Origin: Shewanella sp. Arc9-LZ
GTDB lineage: Bacteria > Pseudomonadota > Gammaproteobacteria > Enterobacterales > Shewanellaceae
Assembly (NCBI RefSeq): GCF_010092445.1
Contig: NZ_CP048031.1
Coordinates: 124,001-188,000, forward strand
Reading direction: 5' to 3'
Length of the DNA stretch: 64,000 nucleotides
Notes under the pieces: model-generated
What the model was told of the DNA's origin: nothing
Databases searched by the model: none
The model's input: only the letters and a program-made list of their open reading frames with translations
In this document: one piece after another, positions 32,318 through 44,439 of the stretch
Position numbering within the stretch: the first letter of the stretch is position 1
Layout of the letters: every line of letters begins with the position of its first letter
Translations under genes and position numbers: made by a program

Positions 32318-32346
32318 TTGTTTGCGGGTGCGTATTTTTATATAAT
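32318..32346 (+). promoter_or_regulatory. Promoter of rplK-rplA
   Basis: TTGTTT, 17-base spacer, perfect TATAAT (32341-32346). The -10 box is flanked by an 8-bp inverted repeat, CGGGTGCG (32325-32332) and CGCACCCG (32348-32355). Confidence 0.75.
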
Positions 32347-32377
32347 TCGCACCCGTTGTTTTCAGGGGAGCGTATTG

Positions 32378-32394
32378 GCATGTCGCCAACATGC
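32378..32394 (+). promoter_or_regulatory. Putative L1-binding hairpin in the rplK leader
   Basis: GCATGT, CGCCA loop, ACATGC, 30 bases before the rplK ATG. In enteric bacteria L1 represses this operon by binding the rplK leader; the hairpin is placed where that site should be, but the L1 recognition details cannot be confirmed by eye. Confidence 0.45.
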
Positions 32395-32423
32395 GTTTGA
32401 ACCCAAATTGAGGAAATGTCGAC

Positions 32424-32852
32424 ATGGCAAAGAAAATTGAAGCTTATATTAAGCTACAAGTAGCAGCTGGCGCTGCAAACCCGTCTCCACCAGTTGGACC
32501 TGCTTTAGGTCAAAAAGGTGTGAACATCATGGAATTCTGTAAAGCATTCAACGCTCGTACTGAAAAGTTCGAAAAAGGTATGCCAATTCCTGTTGTTATC
32601 ACTGTATATAATGACCGTTCTTTCACTTTTGAAACTAAGACTCCACCTGCATCTTTCTTACTGCTTAAAGCAGTTGGTCTGAAATCAGGTTCTGGCCGTC
32701 CTAATACTCAAAAAGTAGGTACTATCAAGCGTAGCGCAGTTCAGGAAATTGCTGAAACTAAAGCTGCTGATATGACTGGTGCTGATATTGAAGCGATGAC
32801 TCGCTCAATTGAAGGTACTGCACGTTCAATGGGTTTGGTAGTAGAGGATTAA
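32424..32852 (+). CDS. rplK: 50S ribosomal protein L11
   Basis: 142 residues, identical in length to Escherichia coli L11. N-terminal proline-rich flexible domain ([23 protein letters not shown]) that contacts factors and RelA, and a C-terminal domain binding the 23S GTPase-associated centre. First gene of the L11-L1 operon; rplA follows after 4 bp. Confidence 0.98.
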   Translation: MAKKIEAYIKLQVAAGAANPSPPVGPALGQKGVNIMEFCKAFNARTEKFEKGMPIPVVITVYNDRSFTFETKTPPASFLLLKAVGLKSGSGRPNTQKVGTIKRSAVQEIAETKAADMTGADIEAMTRSIEGTARSMGLVVED

Positions 32853-32856
32853 TATA

Positions 32857-33558
32857 ATGGCAAAGCTAACTAAGCGTGCTCGCGTTATCCGCGAAAAAGT
32901 TGATGCAACAAAATTGTATGACATCAACGAAGCCGTAGTACTTTTACAAGAATTAGCGACTGCTAAATTTGTTGAGAGTGTTGACGTAGCTGTTAATCTA
33001 GGTATCGATCCTCGTAAATCAGATCAAAACGTGCGTGGTGCTACTGTACTTCCACATGGTACTGGTCGTGATGTTCGTGTTGCTGTATTCACACAAGGTG
33101 CAAACGCTGAAGCTGCTATCGCTGCTGGCGCTGAACTAGTGGGTATGGAAGATTTAGCTGAAAAAGTTAAAGCTGGCGAAATGAACTTTGACGTTGTTAT
33201 CGCATCTCCAGATGCAATGCGCGTTGTTGGTATGTTAGGTCAAATCTTAGGCCCACGTGGTTTAATGCCTAACCCTAAAACTGGTACAGTAACGCCAAAC
33301 GTTGCTGAAGCAGTTAAGAATGCCAAAGCGGGTCAAGTTCGTTACAGAAACGACAAAAACGGTATTATTCATACAACTATCGGTAAAGTAACTTTTACAA
33401 CTGAGCAGTTGAGAGAAAACTTAGAATCGTTAGTGTCAGCACTGAAAAAGGCTAAGCCTGCAGTTGCTAAAGGCATTTACGTGAAAAAGATTAGCATCTC
33501 TACCACTATGGGTGCAGGTGTTGCTATCGACCAGAGTTCTCTGGAAGAAGCGAAGTAA
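32857..33558 (+). CDS. rplA: 50S ribosomal protein L1
   Basis: 233 residues. Forms the L1 stalk that moves deacylated tRNA out of the E site, and represses its own operon. The signature [14 protein letters not shown] is present, as is the C-terminal [12 protein letters not shown]. The next promoter overlaps the end of this gene. Confidence 0.98.
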   Translation: MAKLTKRARVIREKVDATKLYDINEAVVLLQELATAKFVESVDVAVNLGIDPRKSDQNVRGATVLPHGTGRDVRVAVFTQGANAEAAIAAGAELVGMEDLAEKVKAGEMNFDVVIASPDAMRVVGMLGQILGPRGLMPNPKTGTVTPNVAEAVKNAKAGQVRYRNDKNGIIHTTIGKVTFTTEQLRENLESLVSALKKAKPAVAKGIYVKKISISTTMGAGVAIDQSSLEEAK

Positions 33559-33587
33559 TATACAAAGCGCGCGTATTAGTCTATAAT
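33559..33587 (+). promoter_or_regulatory. Promoter of rplJ-rplL-rpoB-rpoC
   Basis: TATACA, 17-base spacer, TATAAT (33582-33587) followed by GCGCGC. The -10 is framed by GC-rich inverted arms CAAAGCGCGC and GCGCGCACTTTG. The -35 is only a partial match. Confidence 0.55.
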
Positions 33588-33648
33588 GCGCGCACTTTGT
33601 GGGTTGAAGCCGCTTTTATGCATTAGTTTTAAATTTTTGTATATTAGA

Positions 33649-33728
33649 GTCGGTTTCCGTCCAAGACCGCAGGTGTTAATCGTAAGATTAACTTAATTTC
33701 CAGCGTAGACGGTGTCAGGCCCCAGCTA
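33649..33728 (+). promoter_or_regulatory. L10 leader (autoregulatory RNA)
   Basis: The segment from GTCGGTTTCCGTCCAAGACCG through TTAACTTAATTTCCAGCG to TAGACGGTGTCAGGCC has the conserved primary sequence of the enteric L10 leader: GTCCAAGACCGCAGGTG, a variable hairpin and GCGTAGACGGTG. L10 in complex with L7/L12 binds here to repress translation of rplJ. The remaining 33729-33833 contains hairpins (AACACATAAGTGTT, CCTAGGG repeats) that may take part in switching. Confidence 0.85.
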
Positions 33729-33833
33729 AATTTTTTTACTGGAAAATCTGCACCGTAAGTAATTAAACACATAAGTGTTTAATTTGGTAAATACTAGGGA
33801 AAATTCCCTAGGTAGAATCCAGGAGTAAAGCCA

Positions 33834-34334
33834 ATGGCATTAAGACTCGAAGACAAACAGGCAATTGTTGCTGAAGTCAACGAAGCTGCCAAAGGTGCAC
33901 TTTCTGCAGTTGTTGCCGATTCACGTGGCGTAACTGTAGGTGCTATGACCGGTCTGCGTAAAGCTGCTCGCGAAAATGGTGTGTTTGTACGTGTAGTACG
34001 TAACACCCTTGCTCGTCGTGCAGTTCAAGGTACAGCTTTTGAGTGCCTAGCAGAAACGTTCACTGGCCCAACTTTAATAGCTTTCTCTAACGAGCATCCA
34101 GGTGCTGCAGCGCGTCTTTTAAAAGACTTCGCTAAGGGTCAAGCAAAATTTGAAGTTAAAGGTGCAGCTTTCGAAGGGATGTTTATCCCTGCAGCTGATA
34201 TTGATCGTTTAGCGAAACTACCAACATACGAAGAAGCACTAGCTCAGTTGATGATGACTATGAAAGAAGCATCTGCTGGCAAGTTCGTTCGTACATTGGC
34301 CGCCCTTCGCGATCAAAAACAAGACGCCGCTTAA
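33834..34334 (+). CDS. rplJ: 50S ribosomal protein L10
   Basis: 166 residues (165 in Escherichia coli). N-terminal domain binds 23S rRNA; the C-terminal helix binds L7/L12 dimers to make the stalk. The start has CAGGAG upstream after a 246-base leader that includes the L10 leader RNA. rplL follows after 54 bp. Confidence 0.98.
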
Positions 34335-34388
34335 TTTTAGGCTGGCAGCTTAATAAAATTGAATTCAGAACAATAGGAAATATTTCTA

Positions 34389-34754
34389 ATGTCTATCACT
34401 AAAGACCAAATGTTAGAAGCTTTTGCAGCAATGTCTGTAATGGAAGTAGTTGAACTAATCGAAGCTATGGAAGAGAAATTCGGCGTTTCTGCTGCTGCTG
34501 CAGTAGTTTCAGGCGGCGGCGATGCTGTTGTTGCTGAAGAGCAAACAGAATTTGACGTAGTACTTACTTCATTCGGCGAAAACAAAGTAGCTGTTATTAA
34601 AGCTCTTCGTAGCGCTACAGGTTTAGGCCTGAAAGAAGCTAAGACTATGGCTGAATCTTCTCCAATCGCAGTTAAAGAAGCTGTGTCTAAAGAAGAAGCT
34701 GCAACTCTTAAAGCTGATCTAGAAGCCGCTGGTGCTTCTGTTGAAGTTAAGTAA
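34389..34754 (+). CDS. rplL: 50S ribosomal protein L7/L12
   Basis: 121 residues: N-terminal dimerisation domain, an Ala/Gly/Val-rich hinge (about 38-52) and the C-terminal factor-binding domain with [20 protein letters not shown]. Present in several copies on the ribosome stalk, where it recruits the GTPase factors made elsewhere in this window. Confidence 0.98.
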   Translation: MSITKDQMLEAFAAMSVMEVVELIEAMEEKFGVSAAAAVVSGGGDAVVAEEQTEFDVVLTSFGENKVAVIKALRSATGLGLKEAKTMAESSPIAVKEAVSKEEAATLKADLEAAGASVEVK

Positions 34755-34772
34755 GCTATAATTTAGCTTGCA

Positions 34773-34825
34773 TCACCCAAGTGATTGGGTGAAGGCTGAC
34801 GGTTTTTTAACCGTTGGCCTTTTTT
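34773..34825 (+). terminator. Attenuator and processing hairpins between rplL and rpoB
   Basis: Two adjacent hairpins. TCACCCAA-GTGA-TTGGGTGA (34773-34792) is a small perfect stem; then a 13-bp stem with wobbles (34792-34804 with 34809-34821) carries a T-run. The second has the form of a terminator. Escherichia coli has a partial attenuator and an RNase III site in this position that lowers rpoBC expression relative to rplJL. Confidence 0.75.
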
Positions 34826-34989
34826 GCGCTTTATGCGCAGGCGATTTTTTTCACCTTTTGTCGCCAGTTTTAACAGTCCCTAGCAGAGATTACTGGTTAG
34901 GTTCTTGTCAACAAGGGTGATAGGCAAACGTGCTGATTTAATTAATATTAATTTCAGTCTTGGTCACATCTCGTAAGCAGAGGAAACCC

Positions 34990-37900
34990 ATGGTTTACTC
35001 CTATTCTGAAAAGAAGCGTATTCGCAAAGACTTTGGTAAGCGTCCAAAAGTTTTGGACATCCCTTATTTATTGTCTATCCAGTTAGACTCTTTTAAGAAG
35101 TTCACCGATCATGACCCTACGGGTGAGCGTGGCTTAGAAGCCGCATTCCGTAGCGTTTTTCCTATCAAGAGCTTTTCTGGCTATTCTGAGCTGCAATATG
35201 TCAGCTACAAGCTAGGTGAGCCAGTTTTTGATGTGAAAGAATGTCAGATCCGCGGTGTAACTTATTCGGCACCACTACGCGTTAAATTACGCATGGTGTT
35301 GTTTGACCGTGAAGCTGCTGCTGGCACTGTTAAAGACATTAAAGAGCAAGAAGTCTACATGGGTGATATTCCTATGATGACGAATAACGGTACTTTCGTT
35401 ATTAACGGTACTGAGCGTGTAATCGTGTCTCAGTTACACCGTTCTCCAGGTGTGTTCTTTGATCATGACCGTGGTAAAACCCACTCTTCTGGTAAGGTGC
35501 TGTATAACGCACGTATTATTCCTTACCGTGGTTCATGGCTTGACTTTGAATTTGATCCTAAAGATGCTCTATTCGTTCGTATCGACCGTCGTCGTAAATT
35601 ACCGGCAACGATCATTTTACGTGCGCTTGAATATTCTACTCAAGATATCCTCGATTTATTCTTCGAGCGTATTGAGTTTAAGATTAAAAAAGAATCATTA
35701 GTCATGGCACTTGTGCCTGACCGCCTACGTGGTGAAACTGCTGGCTATGACATTAAAGATGCTGAAGGCGCTTTATTGGTTGAAGCTGGTCGTCGCATTA
35801 CTGCACGTCACATTAAGCAACTTGAGAAAACCAACACTACTGAACTAGAAGTGCCAGTAGATTATATTGTTGGTAAGTATGCTGCTCAAGACTACATCGA
35901 TGAAGATACCGGTGAAGTGTTAGTGACTGCAAACAGCGAGATTACCTTAGAAGATTTAGCTAAGCTATCACTTGCTGGTATTAAGAATATTGATACATTA
36001 TTTATCAATGATCTTGATCACGGTGCTTACATTGCTGACACATTACGAATTGATTCAACAACTAACCGCTTAGAAGCGCTAGTTGAAATCTATCGTATGA
36101 TGCGTCCTGGTGAGCCACCAACCAAAGATGCAGCTGAAGGTTTATTCCAAAACCTATTCTTTAGTGAAGAACGTTATGACTTATCTAAAGTAGGTCGTAT
36201 GAAGTTCAACCGTCGTCTTGAGATTGCTGAAGACGAAGGTAACGGTGTGTTGTCTAAAGAAGACATCGTATCTGTTATGAAGAAAATCATCGAAATCCGT
36301 AACGGTTATGATGAAGTCGACGATATTGACCACTTAGGTAACCGTCGTATTCGTAGCGTTGGTGAAATGGCTGAAAACCAGTTCCGTGTTGGTTTAGTCC
36401 GTGTTGAGCGTGCTGTTCGTGAACGTCTATCTTTAGGCGATTTAAACGAGCTTATGCCACAAGACTTAATTAACGCTAAGCCAATTTCTGCGGCAGTGAA
36501 AGAATTCTTTGGTTCTTCACAGTTGTCACAATTTATGGATCAAAACAACCCGCTATCAGAAGTAACGCATAAGCGTCGTATTTCTGCGCTTGGCCCTGGT
36601 GGTTTGACTCGTGAGCGTGCTGGTTTCGAAGTTCGTGACGTACATCCAACTCACTACGGTCGTTTATGTCCAATTGAGACCCCTGAAGGTCCAAACATTG
36701 GTCTAATCAACTCGTTAGCAAGTTTTGCGCGTACTAACTCTTACGGCTTCTTAGAAACACCTTACCGCAAAGTGGTTGATGGTGTGATTACTGATGATGT
36801 TGAATATTTATCAGCAATCGAAGAAGGTCGTTACGTTATTGCTCAGGCTAACATCGAAGTTGATGCTGATGGCCGTATGGCAGAAGAACAAATTGCTTGT
36901 CGTCACAAAGGTGAATCTACCTTTATGCGTGCAGCTGATGTTCAGTATATGGACGTATCTCCACAACAGATTATTTCTGTTGCAGCATCATTAATTCCGT
37001 TCTTAGAACACGATGATGCTAACCGCGCATTGATGGGTGCAAACATGCAACGTCAAGCAGTACCAACTTTACGTGCTGATAAGCCGTTAGTCGGAACGGG
37101 TATTGAACGTACTCTTGCTGTTGACTCTGGTGTGGTTGTAGCTGCTAAACGTGGCGGTGTGGTTGATTATGTTGATGCTAGCCGTATCGTAGTTAAAGTA
37201 AATGAAGATGAGCTACACGCAGGTGAAGCCGGTATCGACATTTATAACCTAACTAAATATACCCGTTCAAACCAAAACACTTGTATTAACCAACGTCCTT
37301 GTTGTTCTGTTGGTGAGCCTGTGGTTCGTGGTGACGTATTGGCAGATGGTCCATCTACCGATTTAGGTGATTTGGCTCTTGGTCAGAACATGCGTATCGC
37401 GTTCATGCCTTGGAACGGTTATAACTTCGAAGATTCGATCTTAATTTCTGAGCGCGTAGCGCAAGAAGACCGTTTCACTACTATCCATATCCAAGAGCTT
37501 TCTTGTATTGCTCGTGATACTAAATTGGGTAGCGAAGAAATCACTGCTGATATTCCAAACGTAGGTGAGTCTGCTTTATCTAAACTAGATGAATCAGGTA
37601 TCGTTTACATTGGTGCAGAAGTGAAGGGTGGCGACATTCTAGTGGGTAAAGTGACACCTAAGGGTGAAACACAGTTAACCCCTGAAGAGAAACTACTCCG
37701 AGCTATTTTTGGTGAAAAAGCTTCTGACGTTAAGGACAGCTCATTACGTGTTCCTAACTCAGTGAAAGGCACCATCATCGACGTACAGGTATTTACCCGT
37801 GACGGCGTTGAGAAAGACAAACGTGCGCTTGAAATTGAAGACATGCATGTTCGCCAAGCTCGTAAAGACTTAGGCGAAGAGTTCAAGATCCTTGAAGAAG

Positions 37901-39021
37901 GCGTATTGGGCCGTGCACGTAACTTGTTACTGTCTGTGGGTTATTCTGAAGCTAAGTTAGCTGAGATACCACGTAAAGACGTATTGATTCAAGTTATCGA
38001 CGATGAAACCAAACAAACTGAATTAGAGCAGTTAGCGGAACAGCACGAAGAGCTAAAAGCTGACTTTGATAAGACATTTGAAATCAAGCGTCGTAAGATC
38101 ACCCAAGGTGATGACTTGGCTCCTGGTGTATTGAAGATTGTTAAGGTTTACCTTGCAGTTAAACGTACTATCCAGCCTGGTGACAAGATGGCAGGTCGTC
38201 ATGGTAACAAAGGTGTTATCTCGAAGATTTGTCCTGTTGAAGACATGCCATACGATGAAGAAGGTAACCCTGTAGACATCGTACTTAACCCATTGGGCGT
38301 ACCATCGCGTATGAACATCGGTCAGGTACTTGAAGTCCACATGGGCGCAGCAGCTAAGGGTATCGGTAATAAGATTACTGCTATGCTTGAAGAGCAGCGT
38401 GAAATTGCCGAACTTCGTGGTTACATCAAGCAAGTGTACGAATTAGGTGATGACGTGCTTCAGCGCGTTGATATCGATTCGTTTACTGATGATGAAGTTG
38501 TGCGCTTGGCTACCAACCTTAAAGGTGGTATTCCAATTGCTACACCAGCATTCGACGGTGCTAAAGAGAAAGAGATCAAGCAAATGCTTGCTCTTGCAGG
38601 CTTACCTGAGTCTGGTCAGTTGACATTATGTGACGGCCGTACCGGTAACGAATTTGAGCGTAAAGTAACCGTTGGTTACATGTATATGCTTAAATTGAAC
38701 CACTTAGTTGATGACAAGATGCATGCTCGTTCTACGGGTTCATACAGCTTAGTGACTCAACAACCATTGGGCGGTAAAGCTCAATTCGGTGGTCAGCGTT
38801 TCGGTGAGATGGAAGTGTGGGCACTTGAAGCATATGGTGCTGCTTATACTCTACAAGAAATGCTAACAGTTAAGTCAGATGACGTTAACGGTCGTACTCA
38901 GATGTATAAAAACATCGTCGACGGTAACCATCAGATGCAACCAGGCATGCCTGAGTCTTTCAACGTATTGTTGAAGGAAATTCGTTCACTTGGTATTAAT
39001 ATCGAGTTGGACCAAGAGTAA
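34990..39021 (+). CDS. rpoB: RNA polymerase beta subunit RpoB
   Basis: 1343 residues (1342 in Escherichia coli). I chose the ATG at 34990 ([15 protein letters not shown]) with AGAGGA upstream, not the frame start 30 bases earlier. The rifampicin region [23 protein letters not shown] and ISALGPGGL is wild type at the usual resistance positions (Asp516, His526, Ser531 equivalents). Active-centre segments [21 protein letters not shown] and [12 protein letters not shown] are all present. Cotranscribed with rpoC 82 bp downstream. Confidence 0.98.
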   Translation: MVYSYSEKKRIRKDFGKRPKVLDIPYLLSIQLDSFKKFTDHDPTGERGLEAAFRSVFPIKSFSGYSELQYVSYKLGEPVFDVKECQIRGVTYSAPLRVKLRMVLFDREAAAGTVKDIKEQEVYMGDIPMMTNNGTFVINGTERVIVSQLHRSPGVFFDHDRGKTHSSGKVLYNARIIPYRGSWLDFEFDPKDALFVRIDRRRKLPATIILRALEYSTQDILDLFFERIEFKIKKESLVMALVPDRLRGETAGYDIKDAEGALLVEAGRRITARHIKQLEKTNTTELEVPVDYIVGKYAAQDYIDEDTGEVLVTANSEITLEDLAKLSLAGIKNIDTLFINDLDHGAYIADTLRIDSTTNRLEALVEIYRMMRPGEPPTKDAAEGLFQNLFFSEERYDLSKVGRMKFNRRLEIAEDEGNGVLSKEDIVSVMKKIIEIRNGYDEVDDIDHLGNRRIRSVGEMAENQFRVGLVRVERAVRERLSLGDLNELMPQDLINAKPISAAVKEFFGSSQLSQFMDQNNPLSEVTHKRRISALGPGGLTRERAGFEVRDVHPTHYGRLCPIETPEGPNIGLINSLASFARTNSYGFLETPYRKVVDGVITDDVEYLSAIEEGRYVIAQANIEVDADGRMAEEQIACRHKGESTFMRAADVQYMDVSPQQIISVAASLIPFLEHDDANRALMGANMQRQAVPTLRADKPLVGTGIERTLAVDSGVVVAAKRGGVVDYVDASRIVVKVNEDELHAGEAGIDIYNLTKYTRSNQNTCINQRPCCSVGEPVVRGDVLADGPSTDLGDLALGQNMRIAFMPWNGYNFEDSILISERVAQEDRFTTIHIQELSCIARDTKLGSEEITADIPNVGESALSKLDESGIVYIGAEVKGGDILVGKVTPKGETQLTPEEKLLRAIFGEKASDVKDSSLRVPNSVKGTIIDVQVFTRDGVEKDKRALEIEDMHVRQARKDLGEEFKILEEGVLGRARNLLLSVGYSEAKLAEIPRKDVLIQVIDDETKQTELEQLAEQHEELKADFDKTFEIKRRKITQGDDLAPGVLKIVKVYLAVKRTIQPGDKMAGRHGNKGVISKICPVEDMPYDEEGNPVDIVLNPLGVPSRMNIGQVLEVHMGAAAKGIGNKITAMLEEQREIAELRGYIKQVYELGDDVLQRVDIDSFTDDEVVRLATNLKGGIPIATPAFDGAKEKEIKQMLALAGLPESGQLTLCDGRTGNEFERKVTVGYMYMLKLNHLVDDKMHARSTGSYSLVTQQPLGGKAQFGGQRFGEMEVWALEAYGAAYTLQEMLTVKSDDVNGRTQMYKNIVDGNHQMQPGMPESFNVLLKEIRSLGINIELDQE

Positions 39022-39053
39022 GCATCGCACTTAAGCAATGTTTGGTAACCAAG

Positions 39054-39077
39054 GGTGCTTTGCAGCAGCAAAGCACC
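39054..39077 (+). other. Hairpin between rpoB and rpoC
   Basis: GGTGCTTTGC, AGCA loop, GCAAAGCACC: a 10-bp perfect stem with no T-run, 27 bases before rpoC. A processing or translational element is possible; termination is unlikely. Confidence 0.55.
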
Positions 39078-39103
39078 TGGTTTAACTCCTTCAGGAGAGA
39101 AAC

Positions 39104-42100
39104 GTGAAAGACTTATTAAAGTTTCTTAAACAGCAAAGTAAGACTGAAGAATTTAACGGTATAAAAATTGGTTTGGCCTCGCCAGACCTAATCCGTTCTT
39201 GGTCTTTTGGTGAAGTAAAGAAGCCAGAAACCATTAACTACCGTACATTCAAGCCTGAACGTGAAGGTTTGTTCTGTGCGCGTATCTTTGGTCCAGTTAA
39301 AGATTACGAATGTTTGTGTGGTAAATACAAGCGTTTGAAGCATCGTGGTGTTATTTGTGAAAAGTGTGGCGTAGAAGTTACCCAGACTAAAGTGCGTCGT
39401 GAGCGCATGGGTCACATTGATCTGGCTAGCCCAGTTGCCCACATTTGGTTCTTAAAATCACTTCCGTCACGTATCGGCTTAATGCTAGATATGACGTTAC
39501 GTGATATTGAACGCGTACTGTATTTCGAATCATTTGTTGTGATCGAGCCTGGCATGACCACGCTTGAACGCGGCCAAATGCTAACCGAAGAAACGTATCT
39601 TGATGCGTTAGAAGAATACGGTGACGAGTTTGAAGCTAAGATGGGTGCTGAAGCCGTTCTTGAATTGCTACGTGCTATCAACTTAGCTGAACAGATCGAG
39701 CAAATGCGTGAAGAGTTGCCTTCAATTAACTCTGAAACCCGTCGCAAGAAGGTCACTAAGCGCCTTAAGCTGATGGAAGCATTCTTCACATCTGGCAACA
39801 AGCCAGAGTGGATGATCTTAAAAGTATTACCGGTTCTTCCACCTGATCTACGTCCATTAGTGCCGTTAGATGGTGGTCGTTTCGCGACATCTGATCTTAA
39901 CGATCTTTATCGTCGTGTGATTAACCGTAACAACCGCTTAAAGCGTCTGTTAGATTTAGCTGCGCCTGACATTATCGTACGTAACGAAAAACGTATGTTA
40001 CAAGAGTCAGTTGATGCGCTATTAGACAACGGTCGTCGCGGTCGTGCTATTACCGGTTCTAACAAGCGTCCGCTTAAATCTCTTGCTGATATGATCAAGG
40101 GTAAGCAAGGTCGTTTCCGTCAGAACTTACTTGGTAAGCGTGTTGACTATTCAGGCCGTTCGGTAATTACCGTAGGTCCTACTTTACGTCTGCATCAGTG
40201 TGGTCTTCCTAAGAAGATGGCGCTTGAGCTATTCAAACCATTCATTTACGGCAAATTAGAAGCGCGTGGTTTAGCGACTACTATTAAAGCTGCTAAGAAA
40301 ATGGTTGAACGCGAACAGGCTGAAGTATGGGATGTGTTAGACGAAGTAATTCGTGAACATCCAGTCATGCTTAACCGTGCACCAACACTTCACAGACTGG
40401 GTATTCAAGCATTTGAACCTGTACTGATTGAAGGTAAAGCAATTCAATTGCATCCGTTAGTTTGTGCGGCATACAACGCCGACTTCGACGGTGACCAAAT
40501 GGCGGTTCACGTACCATTAACGCTTGAAGCTCAGTTAGAAGCTCGTGCGCTAATGATGTCTACCAACAACATTTTGTCACCAGCTAACGGTGAGCCAGTA
40601 ATTACTCCGTCTCAGGACGTTGTATTAGGCTTGTACTACACCAGCCGTGAATGTATTAACGGTCGCGGTGAAGGTATGGCATTCGCTGATGTGTCAGAAG
40701 TAGAAAAAGCTTACGCTACTGGTGTTGCTGAACTACATGCTCGCGTTAAAGTGCGTATTACTGAAACGAACATCGCAGAAGATGGCGAAAGAACGAAAGC
40801 AACTCGTATCATTGATACGACTGTGGGTCGTGCTCTTTTATCATTAATTTTGCCTGAAGGCTTATCGTATGATTTGGTTAACCAAAACATGGGTAAGAAA
40901 CAGATTTCTAAGCTGTTGAACACTTGTTATCGTCAACTAGGTCTTAAAGATACCGTTATCTTTGCTGACCAATTGATGTATACAGGTTTCCGTTTTGCAA
41001 CCATTTCTGGTGCCTCTGTTGGTATCGATGACATGGTTATTCCAGACGAGAAATACACCTTAGTAGCAGACGCTGAAGCTGAAGTACTTGAAATTCAAGA
41101 GCAGTTCCAGTCAGGTCTTGTTACTGCCGGTGAGCGTTACAACAAAGTTATCGATATCTGGGCAAGCGCGAACGAAAAAGTTTCAAAAGCGATGATGGAA
41201 AACCTGTCAACTGAGACAGTGATTAACCGTGATGGCGTACCTGAGCAACAAGCTTCGTTTAACAGCATCTATATGATGGCTGACTCGGGCGCTCGTGGTA
41301 GTGCTGCACAGATCCGTCAGTTAGCGGGTATGCGTGGTTTGATGGCTAAGCCAGATGGCTCAATCATCGAAACCCCAATTACGGCTAACTTCCGTGAAGG
41401 TCTAAACGTACTTCAGTACTTTATTTCTACTCACGGTGCGCGTAAAGGTCTTGCCGATACAGCATTGAAGACAGCTAACTCGGGTTATCTAACTCGTCGT
41501 TTAGTAGACGTTGCACAAGACTTAGTGGTTATCGAAGATGACTGTGGTGTTGAGCATGGTCTTACAATGAAACCGCTTATTGAAGGTGGTGATGTTGTTG
41601 AGCCATTACGTGAACGTGTTCTAGGTCGTGTGGTTGCTCTTGACGTAATGAAGCCTGGTACTGATGAAGTGCTTGCTCCACGCAACACACTTCTTGATGA
41701 AGCATGGTGTAATACGTTAGAAGAACACAGTATTGATGAAGTGATTGTACGTTCTGTAATTACCTGTGACACAGACTTCGGTGTGTGTGCAGCGTGTTAT
41801 GGTCGTGACTTGGCGCGTGGTCATATTATTAACCACGGTGAAGCTATTGGTGTTGTTGCAGCACAGTCTATCGGTGAGCCTGGTACACAGTTAACCATGC
41901 GTACCTTCCACATTGGTGGTGCGGCATCTCGAGCTTCTGCAGAAAACAACGTTCAAGTTAAGAACGCCGGTTCTCTGAAGTTACACAATGCTAAGCATGT
42001 CTCTAACATCGACGGTAAGCTCGTTATCGTATCGCGTTCTTCTGAGTTAGCCATCATCGATGAGCTAGGTCGTGAGAAAGAGCGTTATAAAGTGCCTTAC

Positions 42101-43330
42101 GGTACAGTTTTAGAGAAGTTGGAAGAGAGTGAAGTTGCAGCTGGCGAAATCATCGCTAACTGGGATCCACATACTCACCCAATTATTTCTGAAGTTGCAG
42201 GTAGTGTGAAGTTCGTTGACATGATTGATGGTGTCACTATGACGCGTCAAACAGATGAGTTAACGGGTCTATCTTCTGTCGTTGTGCTCGATGTTGGTGC
42301 GCGTACTTCAGCCGGTAAAGAATTGCGTCCAGCAATTCGCTTAGTTGATGCCGATGGTAATGACTTAATGATCCCTGGTACTGAAGTACCAGCTCAATAC
42401 TTCTTACCGGGTAACGCGATTGTATCGAAAGATGATAACGCAAAAATCAACGTTGGTGACCCATTAGCACGTATTCCACAAGAATCGTCTAAAACTCGCG
42501 ACATCACCGGTGGTCTACCACGTGTTGCTGACTTATTCGAAGCGCGTAAACCAAAAGAGCCTGCAATTCTTGCAGAAATCTCTGGTACTATCTCGTTCGG
42601 TAAGGAAACTAAGGGTAAACGTCGTCTAGTGATCACTCCTGCAGATGGTAGTGAACATTATGAAGAGATGATCCCTAAGTGGCGTAACTTGAACGTGTTC
42701 GAAGGTGAAAAAGTCGAACGTGGTGAAGTTATTGCAGACGGTCCAGAAGCGGCTCATGACATCTTGCGTCTTCGTGGTATCCACAACGTAGCAAACTACA
42801 TTGTGAACGAAGTACAGGACGTTTACCGTCTACAGGGCGTTAAGATCAACGATAAGCACATCGAAGTTATCATTCGTCAAATGTTACGTAAGTGTCTAAT
42901 CACTTCAACAGGCGACACTGAGTTCTTAGAAGGTGAGCAAGCAGAAGTATCACGCGTGAAGATTGCTAACCGTGAGCTAATCGCTCAAGGTAAAACACCT
43001 GCAACGTTTGAACGTGAATTACTCGGTATTACCAAAGCTTCTTTGGCAACTGAATCATTCATCTCTGCTGCATCGTTCCAGGAAACCACTCGTGTGTTAA
43101 CTGAAGCGGCCGTTGGCGGTAAGAGCGATCCACTACGTGGTTTGAAAGAAAACGTAATCGTAGGTCGTTTGATCCCAGCAGGTACAGGTTATGCTTATCA
43201 CAAAACCCGTAACGAAGAACGTGCTAAAGTATTAAGCTCTCGTGGCAAAGTGGAAACTACTACAGTAACCGCAAGCGAAGCTGAAAAGAACCTAGCAGAT
43301 CTACTAAATCTGGCCGGTAGCCAAGATTAA
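39104..43330 (+). CDS. rpoC: RNA polymerase beta' subunit RpoC
   Basis: 1408 residues (1407 in Escherichia coli). Start GTG with AGGAGAG upstream. The N-terminal zinc ribbon ([15 protein letters not shown]), the catalytic Mg-binding NADFDGDQM and a second zinc cluster ([13 protein letters not shown]) are intact; the bridge helix and trigger loop region is normal. It ends the rplJ-rpoC operon before a strong terminator. Confidence 0.98.
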   Translation: MKDLLKFLKQQSKTEEFNGIKIGLASPDLIRSWSFGEVKKPETINYRTFKPEREGLFCARIFGPVKDYECLCGKYKRLKHRGVICEKCGVEVTQTKVRRERMGHIDLASPVAHIWFLKSLPSRIGLMLDMTLRDIERVLYFESFVVIEPGMTTLERGQMLTEETYLDALEEYGDEFEAKMGAEAVLELLRAINLAEQIEQMREELPSINSETRRKKVTKRLKLMEAFFTSGNKPEWMILKVLPVLPPDLRPLVPLDGGRFATSDLNDLYRRVINRNNRLKRLLDLAAPDIIVRNEKRMLQESVDALLDNGRRGRAITGSNKRPLKSLADMIKGKQGRFRQNLLGKRVDYSGRSVITVGPTLRLHQCGLPKKMALELFKPFIYGKLEARGLATTIKAAKKMVEREQAEVWDVLDEVIREHPVMLNRAPTLHRLGIQAFEPVLIEGKAIQLHPLVCAAYNADFDGDQMAVHVPLTLEAQLEARALMMSTNNILSPANGEPVITPSQDVVLGLYYTSRECINGRGEGMAFADVSEVEKAYATGVAELHARVKVRITETNIAEDGERTKATRIIDTTVGRALLSLILPEGLSYDLVNQNMGKKQISKLLNTCYRQLGLKDTVIFADQLMYTGFRFATISGASVGIDDMVIPDEKYTLVADAEAEVLEIQEQFQSGLVTAGERYNKVIDIWASANEKVSKAMMENLSTETVINRDGVPEQQASFNSIYMMADSGARGSAAQIRQLAGMRGLMAKPDGSIIETPITANFREGLNVLQYFISTHGARKGLADTALKTANSGYLTRRLVDVAQDLVVIEDDCGVEHGLTMKPLIEGGDVVEPLRERVLGRVVALDVMKPGTDEVLAPRNTLLDEAWCNTLEEHSIDEVIVRSVITCDTDFGVCAACYGRDLARGHIINHGEAIGVVAAQSIGEPGTQLTMRTFHIGGAASRASAENNVQVKNAGSLKLHNAKHVSNIDGKLVIVSRSSELAIIDELGREKERYKVPYGTVLEKLEESEVAAGEIIANWDPHTHPIISEVAGSVKFVDMIDGVTMTRQTDELTGLSSVVVLDVGARTSAGKELRPAIRLVDADGNDLMIPGTEVPAQYFLPGNAIVSKDDNAKINVGDPLARIPQESSKTRDITGGLPRVADLFEARKPKEPAILAEISGTISFGKETKGKRRLVITPADGSEHYEEMIPKWRNLNVFEGEKVERGEVIADGPEAAHDILRLRGIHNVANYIVNEVQDVYRLQGVKINDKHIEVIIRQMLRKCLITSTGDTEFLEGEQAEVSRVKIANRELIAQGKTPATFERELLGITKASLATESFISAASFQETTRVLTEAAVGGKSDPLRGLKENVIVGRLIPAGTGYAYHKTRNEERAKVLSSRGKVETTTVTASEAEKNLADLLNLAGSQD

Positions 43331-43344
43331 GTTAGTATTTTGTT

Positions 43345-43373
43345 AAAAAAAGGCGCCAATGGCGCCTTTTTTA
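43345..43373 (+). terminator. Terminator of the rplJL-rpoBC operon
   Basis: AAAAAAAGGCGCC, AAT, GGCGCCTTTTTT: strong stem 43351-43357 with 43361-43367, extended by A-T pairs, with T-run. Confidence 0.9.
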
Positions 43374-43403
43374 TTGGAATTTGCACGAAAAGTTGTCTAT
43401 TTC

Positions 43404-43432
43404 TTGACAGGCAGCCATTACCTTTCTAAAAT
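43404..43432 (+). promoter_or_regulatory. Promoter of the str operon
   Basis: Consensus TTGACA, 17-base spacer, TAAAAT, then a GC-rich discriminator TCCGCGTCCC, 76 bases before rpsL. The best-matching promoter in the window. Confidence 0.8.
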
Positions 43433-43507
43433 TCCGCGTCCCACCATTGTGGGATATAGATTTTTCACACCTAATTGTTGAGCTTAAATCAACTTTCGGA
43501 GCTATAC

Positions 43508-43882
43508 ATGGCAACTGTTAACCAGTTGGTACGTAAGCCACGCTCGCCAAAAGTCGAAAAGACTAATGTGCCTGCGTTGAATGCGTGTCCACAAAAACGT
43601 GGTGTTTGTACTCGTGTGTACACTACAACACCTAAAAAACCTAACTCTGCACTACGTAAAGTAGCTCGTGTGCGTCTAACTAACGGTTTCGAAGTAACTT
43701 CGTATATCGGTGGTGAAGGCCATAACTTGCAAGAGCACAGTGTAATCCTAATCCGTGGTGGTCGTGTTAAAGACTTACCTGGTGTGCGTTACCACACTGT
43801 TCGTGGCGCATTAGACTGTGCTGGCGTGACTTCACGTCGCCAAGGCCGTTCTAAGTACGGTGCTAAGCGTCCTAAGTCTTAA
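43508..43882 (+). CDS. rpsL: 30S ribosomal protein S12
   Basis: 124 residues beginning [12 protein letters not shown], as in Escherichia coli; the upstream 11 codons in frame overlap the leader and are not used. The decoding-centre lysines at positions 43 and 88 ([17 protein letters not shown]) are wild type, so no streptomycin-resistance change is seen. First gene of the str operon (rpsL-rpsG-fusA-tufA). Confidence 0.98.
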   Translation: MATVNQLVRKPRSPKVEKTNVPALNACPQKRGVCTRVYTTTPKKPNSALRKVARVRLTNGFEVTSYIGGEGHNLQEHSVILIRGGRVKDLPGVRYHTVRGALDCAGVTSRRQGRSKYGAKRPKS

Positions 43883-43964
43883 CGTATCCCGTTTAAGTAA
43901 GGCCAAGCTAGTATTTATTTGACATTCCAGTTTTGGAAATACCTGAAGCATACGGAGAATTAAT

Positions 43965-44435
43965 ATGCCAAGACGTCGCGTTGTAGGACAACGTAAAATC
44001 CTACCAGATCCAAAGTTTCACAGTGAGTTGTTGGCTAAGTTCATCAACGTCATTATGCAGGACGGCAAAAAGTCGACTGCAGAAAAAATTATCTACAAGG
44101 CACTAGATGTTGTCGCTGAAAAGAAAAGCGAAAATCATTTAAGTATCCTTGAAGCAGCCCTTGATAACGTTCGCCCATCAGTCGAAGTTAAATCTCGTCG
44201 TGTTGGTGGTTCTACTTATCAAGTACCATGTGAAGTTCGTCCAGTGCGTCGTAACGCACTAGCGATGCGCTGGTTAGTTGAAGCTGCTCGCAAGCGTGGT
44301 GAAAAATCTATGGCTCTACGTCTAGCAGGTGAAATGCTAGATGCGTCTGAAAACAAAGGTACTGCGGTTAAGAAGCGTGAAGACGTGCATCGCATGGCTG
44401 AAGCTAACAAAGCCTTTGCCCATTACCGTTGGTAA
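43965..44435 (+). CDS. rpsG: 30S ribosomal protein S7
   Basis: 156 residues, the short form found in most bacteria. It nucleates the 30S head and in enteric bacteria represses the str operon by binding the rpsL-rpsG intergenic region, here 82 bases (43883-43964). Start ATG with ACGGAG upstream. Confidence 0.97.
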   Translation: MPRRRVVGQRKILPDPKFHSELLAKFINVIMQDGKKSTAEKIIYKALDVVAEKKSENHLSILEAALDNVRPSVEVKSRRVGGSTYQVPCEVRPVRRNALAMRWLVEAARKRGEKSMALRLAGEMLDASENKGTAVKKREDVHRMAEANKAFAHYRW

Positions 44436-44439
44436 TATG

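Noticed and set aside
36490..36620. Rifampicin-resistance changes in rpoB and streptomycin-resistance changes in rpsL
   Set aside because: The usual resistance positions read as wild type in both proteins.
39412..39801. 129-codon frame antisense to rpoC
   Set aside because: Shadow of the rpoC reading frame; codon pattern is that of rpoC read in reverse, as for similar antisense frames over rpoB, tufA, tufB and the ribosomal genes.
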